A stretch of DNA of 64,000 nucleotides, taken from WVZH01 sp034430895 (lineage in GTDB: Bacteria > Chloroflexota > Anaerolineae > Anaerolineales > E44-bin32). A program made the translations under genes and the position numbers. The DNA is taken from contig DAOUDW010000093.1 in assembly GCA_034430895.1 (NCBI GenBank), positions 1 through 64,000 of the forward strand, read 5' to 3'. Below, piece after piece: positions 60,956 through 64,000 of this stretch. Within the stretch, counting starts at the first letter, position 1. Every line of letters begins with the position of its first letter. The notes beneath the pieces are model-generated. The model was not told where the DNA came from. It saw only the letters and a list, made by a program, of their open reading frames with translations, and did not search any database.

Positions 60956-61753
60956 CTATTCTGTGATGGTATCCGGTTCTGGTTGATCTCGTATCGTACG
61001 GCGTACACGCCGCAGGAATGACGGACTGTTCAGCTTTCGCTCCAAAATGAAGGATAGAAAATCCTCCATCAATGATTCGATCTCCCGATAGGTTTTCGCC
61101 CGAATCCGCACCGTTGATGCAGAGGCGTAAGTATTCCGCTGGTAGTGCCGTATCACCTTCAACGCCGCCAAAGATATCGGGCGGGCGCGCTCCCTTCCCG
61201 GTCTGCAAACCGGGCACAAAACGCCGCCGGATGAAAAGGAAAAATATTGATCCTCCGGTTTTACCTCCAGCTCACATTCCACACAGTTGAACAGCTCCGG
61301 CTTATATCCGGTGAGATCGAGGAGCCGCAGCTCATAAAAACGCAAGACGGCATCTGCGTCCGCACCCGCCTCGAGACGCTCCAGCGTGTTCACCAGCAAT
61401 CGGTAGAGTGAGCGATTGGGATCGCGTTCAACCGTGAACCGATCCAGCAATTCCACGACATACGCTGCCTGGCTCAAGAGAACCAGATCCTGCCGCAGGT
61501 GCGGAAACAATTCGATCGCCTCCGCCTGTGTAATGATATCGAGTTCACGGCCTTTCGCCACCATTAATTCCACCTGGGTGAACGGCTCGAGGTGGCCGGC
61601 TTTTCGGGATTGTGGACGCCGGACCCCCTTGGCGATCGCCTTGATTTTGCCATGATCTAAGGTATACAAGGACAGCAAGCGATCGGCTTCGCCTAAATTT
61701 TGGCGCCGCACGACGACTGCATCCGTTCGATAAACACGTTCCCTGGCTGACAT
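60956..61753 (-). CDS. recO: DNA repair protein RecO
   Basis: 265 residues. Loads RecA on SSB-coated single strands. N-terminal OB fold (TDAVVVRRQNLGEADRLLSL, IKAIAKGVRRPQSRKAGHLE), helical core, and a four-cysteine zinc site (FNCVECELEV, GGVLCPVCRPG). A TATAAT box lies six bases before the ATG with no ribosome site between, so the transcript may be leaderless. First gene of recO-glyQS-dnaG-rpoD. Confidence 0.93.
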   Translation of the reverse strand: MSARERVYRTDAVVVRRQNLGEADRLLSLYTLDHGKIKAIAKGVRRPQSRKAGHLEPFTQVELMVAKGRELDIITQAEAIELFPHLRQDLVLLSQAAYVVELLDRFTVERDPNRSLYRLLVNTLERLEAGADADAVLRFYELRLLDLTGYKPELFNCVECELEVKPEDQYFSFSSGGVLCPVCRPGRERARPISLAALKVIRHYQRNTYASASTVRIRAKTYREIESLMEDFLSFILERKLNSPSFLRRVRRTIRDQPEPDTITE

Positions 61754-61759
61754 GTTGCG

Positions 61760-61765
61760 ATTATA
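61760..61765 (-). promoter_or_regulatory. -10 box six bases before the recO ATG (leaderless-type start)
   Basis: Minus-strand TATAAT, CGCAAC, ATG. The expected transcription start coincides with the initiation codon, as at 35802. Confidence 0.5.
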
Positions 61766-61872
61766 CCAGCGCCCTATTCATACGTGGAATTCCTTCGCTG
61801 TTGGGGTACAATCCCTTGTTGATCGAATACATACCCATTAACAGGAATTACCTGTCGAGGAACACAACCATA

Positions 61873-63471
61873 ATGAAACGCACCCTGGTAATCCATCCCT
61901 TCTTGTTTGCAAGTTATCCCATACTCGCACTCCTGGCTTACAACATCGAGTGGGCGTTTATCGCGGATGCCTACCGATCGCTCGCGGTAACATTGCTCGT
62001 TGCAGCGGTAGTATTTCTCATCGCCCGTTGGCTGATGAAAGACTGGTTGAAGGCCGGTTTGATTGTTACTTTGGCCGTTCTGCTTTTCTTTTCCTACGGC
62101 CATATTTATGAACTGTTAAAAAAATCGGAACACTTTGCAGCCATTGGACGCCATCGCTATATGATTCCCACATGGGGTCTGCTTTTCATTTTCGCTGCCA
62201 TTTTCATCGCGCGCACTCGATCGAACCTTCAATCCTTCACCAACGCCCTCAACATTGCATCTATCGCCGCGCTCATCCTGCCTGTCGCTACCATCGTGCA
62301 GTTCCAATTCGAGTCATCATCCGGCCGGGCGACCGCAGACTCCATCCACGAACGTCCGATTATTCAACTCCAACTACCTCCTGGAGAAGATCCACCCGAT
62401 GTATATTACATCATCCTGGATGCCTACGGACGGGCGGATATCCTGCAGGAAATCTTCAACTACGATAACACGCCCTTCCTCGACGAACTCCGAGAGAGAG
62501 GTTTCTACATCGGTGACTACAGCCGTCCGAATTACGCACAAACAAGTCTCTCTATCACCTCTTCTACGAACATGGAATACATTCAGGACCTAATCCCGAA
62601 TCCTGACCCGAACGATAAGAGTCGCGACGTGTTGTGGAGTTTGCTGAAACGCAGCAATGTCCGCAGGGCACTGGAAGCTATCGGCTATAAAACCGTAGCC
62701 TTTCCAACAGGTCTCGCGGGGACGGAACTTCAAGACGCGGATGTCTACTACAGCGCGGGGATCATCGACGATATCGTCAGTTTGAGTGCCGTAACGCCGT
62801 TTGAAAACATGCTGGTTTACAACTCTGCCGGTCGAATCCTCACTGATGGCCTGATCGTCCTGCCCAGTTTCATCAAAGAATTAAACTATCCCTATGAAGT
62901 ACGGCGAGCGCGCACGTTGAACGCCTTCGAGCATCTCATGGAAATTCCCGATCTCGAAGGACCGCATTTCGTGTTCGCTCACATCATCGCACCACATCCG
63001 CCGTTCGTTTTCGATCGTTATGGCAATCCAGTGCAGCCGAATGCGCCATTCTCACTCGGCTTTGGTTATGGAGAGTACCGGCCGGAAGAACTGGAGAGCT
63101 GGGTCGAGGGCTACCGCGAGCAGCTGATGTTCGTCAACGATCGCATTCTCCAGGTCATCGACGCGATTTTATCTAAATCTAAAACCCCGCCGATTATTGT
63201 CATTCAGGGTGACCACGGGCCGAAAGCCGAAACGAGTATCTTACCCTACACGCACGAACGCTTATCCATTTTCAATGTCTACTATCTTCCCAATGGAGGC
63301 GACGAATCGCTCTATCCGACGATAACCCCGGTAAATTCATTTCGTGTGATCTTCAACACCTATTTCGGGGCCTCGCTTGAAATCCTGCCGGATCGGGTCT
63401 TCTATTCGCAGTACAGCAAGCCCTATTCGTTTTTCGAAGTCACGGACGAGGTGTACGACTATTACCGCTAG
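61873..63471 (+). CDS. Membrane-anchored sulfatase/alkaline-phosphatase-fold protein
   Basis: 532 residues from ATG 61873 (GAGGAA site; the frame extends 72 bases upstream). About five N-terminal membrane helices, then from residue 170 an extracytoplasmic domain of the sulfatase/phosphotransferase fold: DVYYIILDAYGRADILQEIF gives the metal Asp, NYAQTSLSITSSTNMEY the likely Thr/Ser nucleophile, FVFAHIIAPHPPFVFDRYG and IIVIQGDHGPKAE further metal ligands. No Cys-type formylglycine motif, so a phosphoethanolamine- or glycerophosphate-transferase-like role is more probable than sulfate ester cleavage. A TACAAT box lies 61 bases upstream. Confidence 0.85.
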   Translation: MKRTLVIHPFLFASYPILALLAYNIEWAFIADAYRSLAVTLLVAAVVFLIARWLMKDWLKAGLIVTLAVLLFFSYGHIYELLKKSEHFAAIGRHRYMIPTWGLLFIFAAIFIARTRSNLQSFTNALNIASIAALILPVATIVQFQFESSSGRATADSIHERPIIQLQLPPGEDPPDVYYIILDAYGRADILQEIFNYDNTPFLDELRERGFYIGDYSRPNYAQTSLSITSSTNMEYIQDLIPNPDPNDKSRDVLWSLLKRSNVRRALEAIGYKTVAFPTGLAGTELQDADVYYSAGIIDDIVSLSAVTPFENMLVYNSAGRILTDGLIVLPSFIKELNYPYEVRRARTLNAFEHLMEIPDLEGPHFVFAHIIAPHPPFVFDRYGNPVQPNAPFSLGFGYGEYRPEELESWVEGYREQLMFVNDRILQVIDAILSKSKTPPIIVIQGDHGPKAETSILPYTHERLSIFNVYYLPNGGDESLYPTITPVNSFRVIFNTYFGASLEILPDRVFYSQYSKPYSFFEVTDEVYDYYR

Positions 63472-63521
63472 GTTGAAAAGATGGAGATTTCCATAGCGAG
63501 GATCATCAAGGAGAAACGGCA

Positions 63522-63998
63522 ATGACGAAGCGATCGTTCCTGACGTTACTCTTGACGACACTGCTCAGCGGTTGCGGAAAGCCTGCCGCAATAACACCGA
63601 CGACCGCCGAGATTCCGGCGCAACAACAAACGGAATATCCAACCCTGGATCTAGGCGAAGCCAACGTGCTAGATGTACGTTTCGAGGCTTTGGGCGAGGG
63701 GGAATATCGTTTCCACGTTACGTTGATTCACGACGACAGCGGTGAAGCCCCGGATTTCGCCGATTGGTGGCAGGTTGAGGATACACAAGGCAACCTGCTT
63801 GGCCGACGGGAATTACTGCACAGCCATGATACGGAGGCGTTTACCCGTTCGGGTATAATCTTCGTTCCCGATATAATTGATTTCGTGATCGTACGCGGCC
63901 ACGACATGCGCCACGGCTACGGCGGACAATCGATGCGCGTGGATATGCGTAGCGGTGAAACCATTCCCTTCGACGAAGGCAGCGATCCCACACCATAA
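63522..63998 (+). CDS. Predicted lipoprotein, function unknown
   Basis: 158 residues. Signal peptide with lipobox LLSGC (KRSFLTLLLTTLLSGCGKP), then a Thr/Pro-rich linker and a single beta-rich domain (LDVRFEALGEGEYRFHVTLI, DFADWWQVEDTQGNLLGRRE, GIIFVPDIIDFVIVRGHDM, RHGYGGQSMRVDM). No family recognised. It begins 50 bp after the preceding gene on the same strand, with a weak AAGGAGAAA site, so the two may be cotranscribed. Confidence 0.78.
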   Translation: MTKRSFLTLLLTTLLSGCGKPAAITPTTAEIPAQQQTEYPTLDLGEANVLDVRFEALGEGEYRFHVTLIHDDSGEAPDFADWWQVEDTQGNLLGRRELLHSHDTEAFTRSGIIFVPDIIDFVIVRGHDMRHGYGGQSMRVDMRSGETIPFDEGSDPTP

Positions 63999-64000
63999 GG

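Noticed and set aside
61801..61872. Upstream extension of the sulfatase-fold gene
   Set aside because: It would begin within the likely promoter (GGGGTACAAT) and lacks a ribosome site. ATG at 61873 begins just before the first membrane helix.

Overview
The window is bacterial chromosomal DNA, roughly half G+C, and most likely comes from a member of the Chloroflexota (Anaerolineae-like). This is inferred from gene style: a single-chain GlyQ-GlyS glycyl-tRNA synthetase, tetratricopeptide proteins with Pro-Thr linkers behind one membrane anchor, a 14-subunit nuo operon, a short EF-Ts, and paired LysM-M23 peptidases after rho. No rRNA, tRNA or CRISPR array was found.

Layout. 1-13.1 kb (minus strand) is housekeeping: two tandem LysM-M23 cell-wall peptidases, rho, cdsA-uppS-frr, pyrH, tsf-rpsB with a strong promoter and structured leader, then acpS, an inactive/active pair of M16 peptidases and a UDP-sugar dehydrogenase. 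13.2-15.5 kb holds an Fe-S-type Rrf2 regulator, two small envelope proteins, a PspC protein and degenerate copies of a repeat. 30.4-32.6 kb is groES-groEL with a CIRCE operator. 32.6-39.5 kb has three related TPR membrane proteins, RNase Z, an FmdB-like zinc ribbon, an Mth938-like protein and acylphosphatase. 39.7-54.1 kb is nuoA to nuoN. 54.3-61.8 kb is recO-glyQS-dnaG-rpoD. The right edge has an alkaline-phosphatase-fold membrane protein and a lipoprotein.

The exceptional part is 15.68-30.26 kb. It is bounded by inverted, multi-repeat ends (outer 21 bp with one mismatch, inner 21 bp identical) and holds a run of minus-strand genes, most of which look like one operon. In transcription order they are: a ribbon-helix-helix/zinc-ribbon regulator downstream of a promoter overlapped by a perfect 13-bp palindrome; a frameshifted DUF59 gene; a RecA/KaiC-like ATPase; a CooT-type nickel-binding protein; two small proteins; a fused [2Fe-2S]-molybdopterin hydroxylase; an MFS transporter; a CGGC-domain protein; a LarC-like protein interrupted by a TrmO domain; a cupin; an alpha/beta hydrolase; two methyltransferases; and an acetyl-CoA-synthase (AcsB) homologue. 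The AcsB homologue lacks about 130 N-terminal residues and has Asp in place of one distal-nickel cysteine.

No CO dehydrogenase or corrinoid protein gene is present here. I read the block as a mobile, nickel-centred metabolic module whose reaction is unknown. The AcsB-like protein is its presumptive nickel enzyme, CooT and the LarC-like fusion are presumptive nickel handling proteins, and the molybdenum hydroxylase and transporter suggest uptake and oxidation of an organic substrate. All functional links between these genes are inference from gene order.
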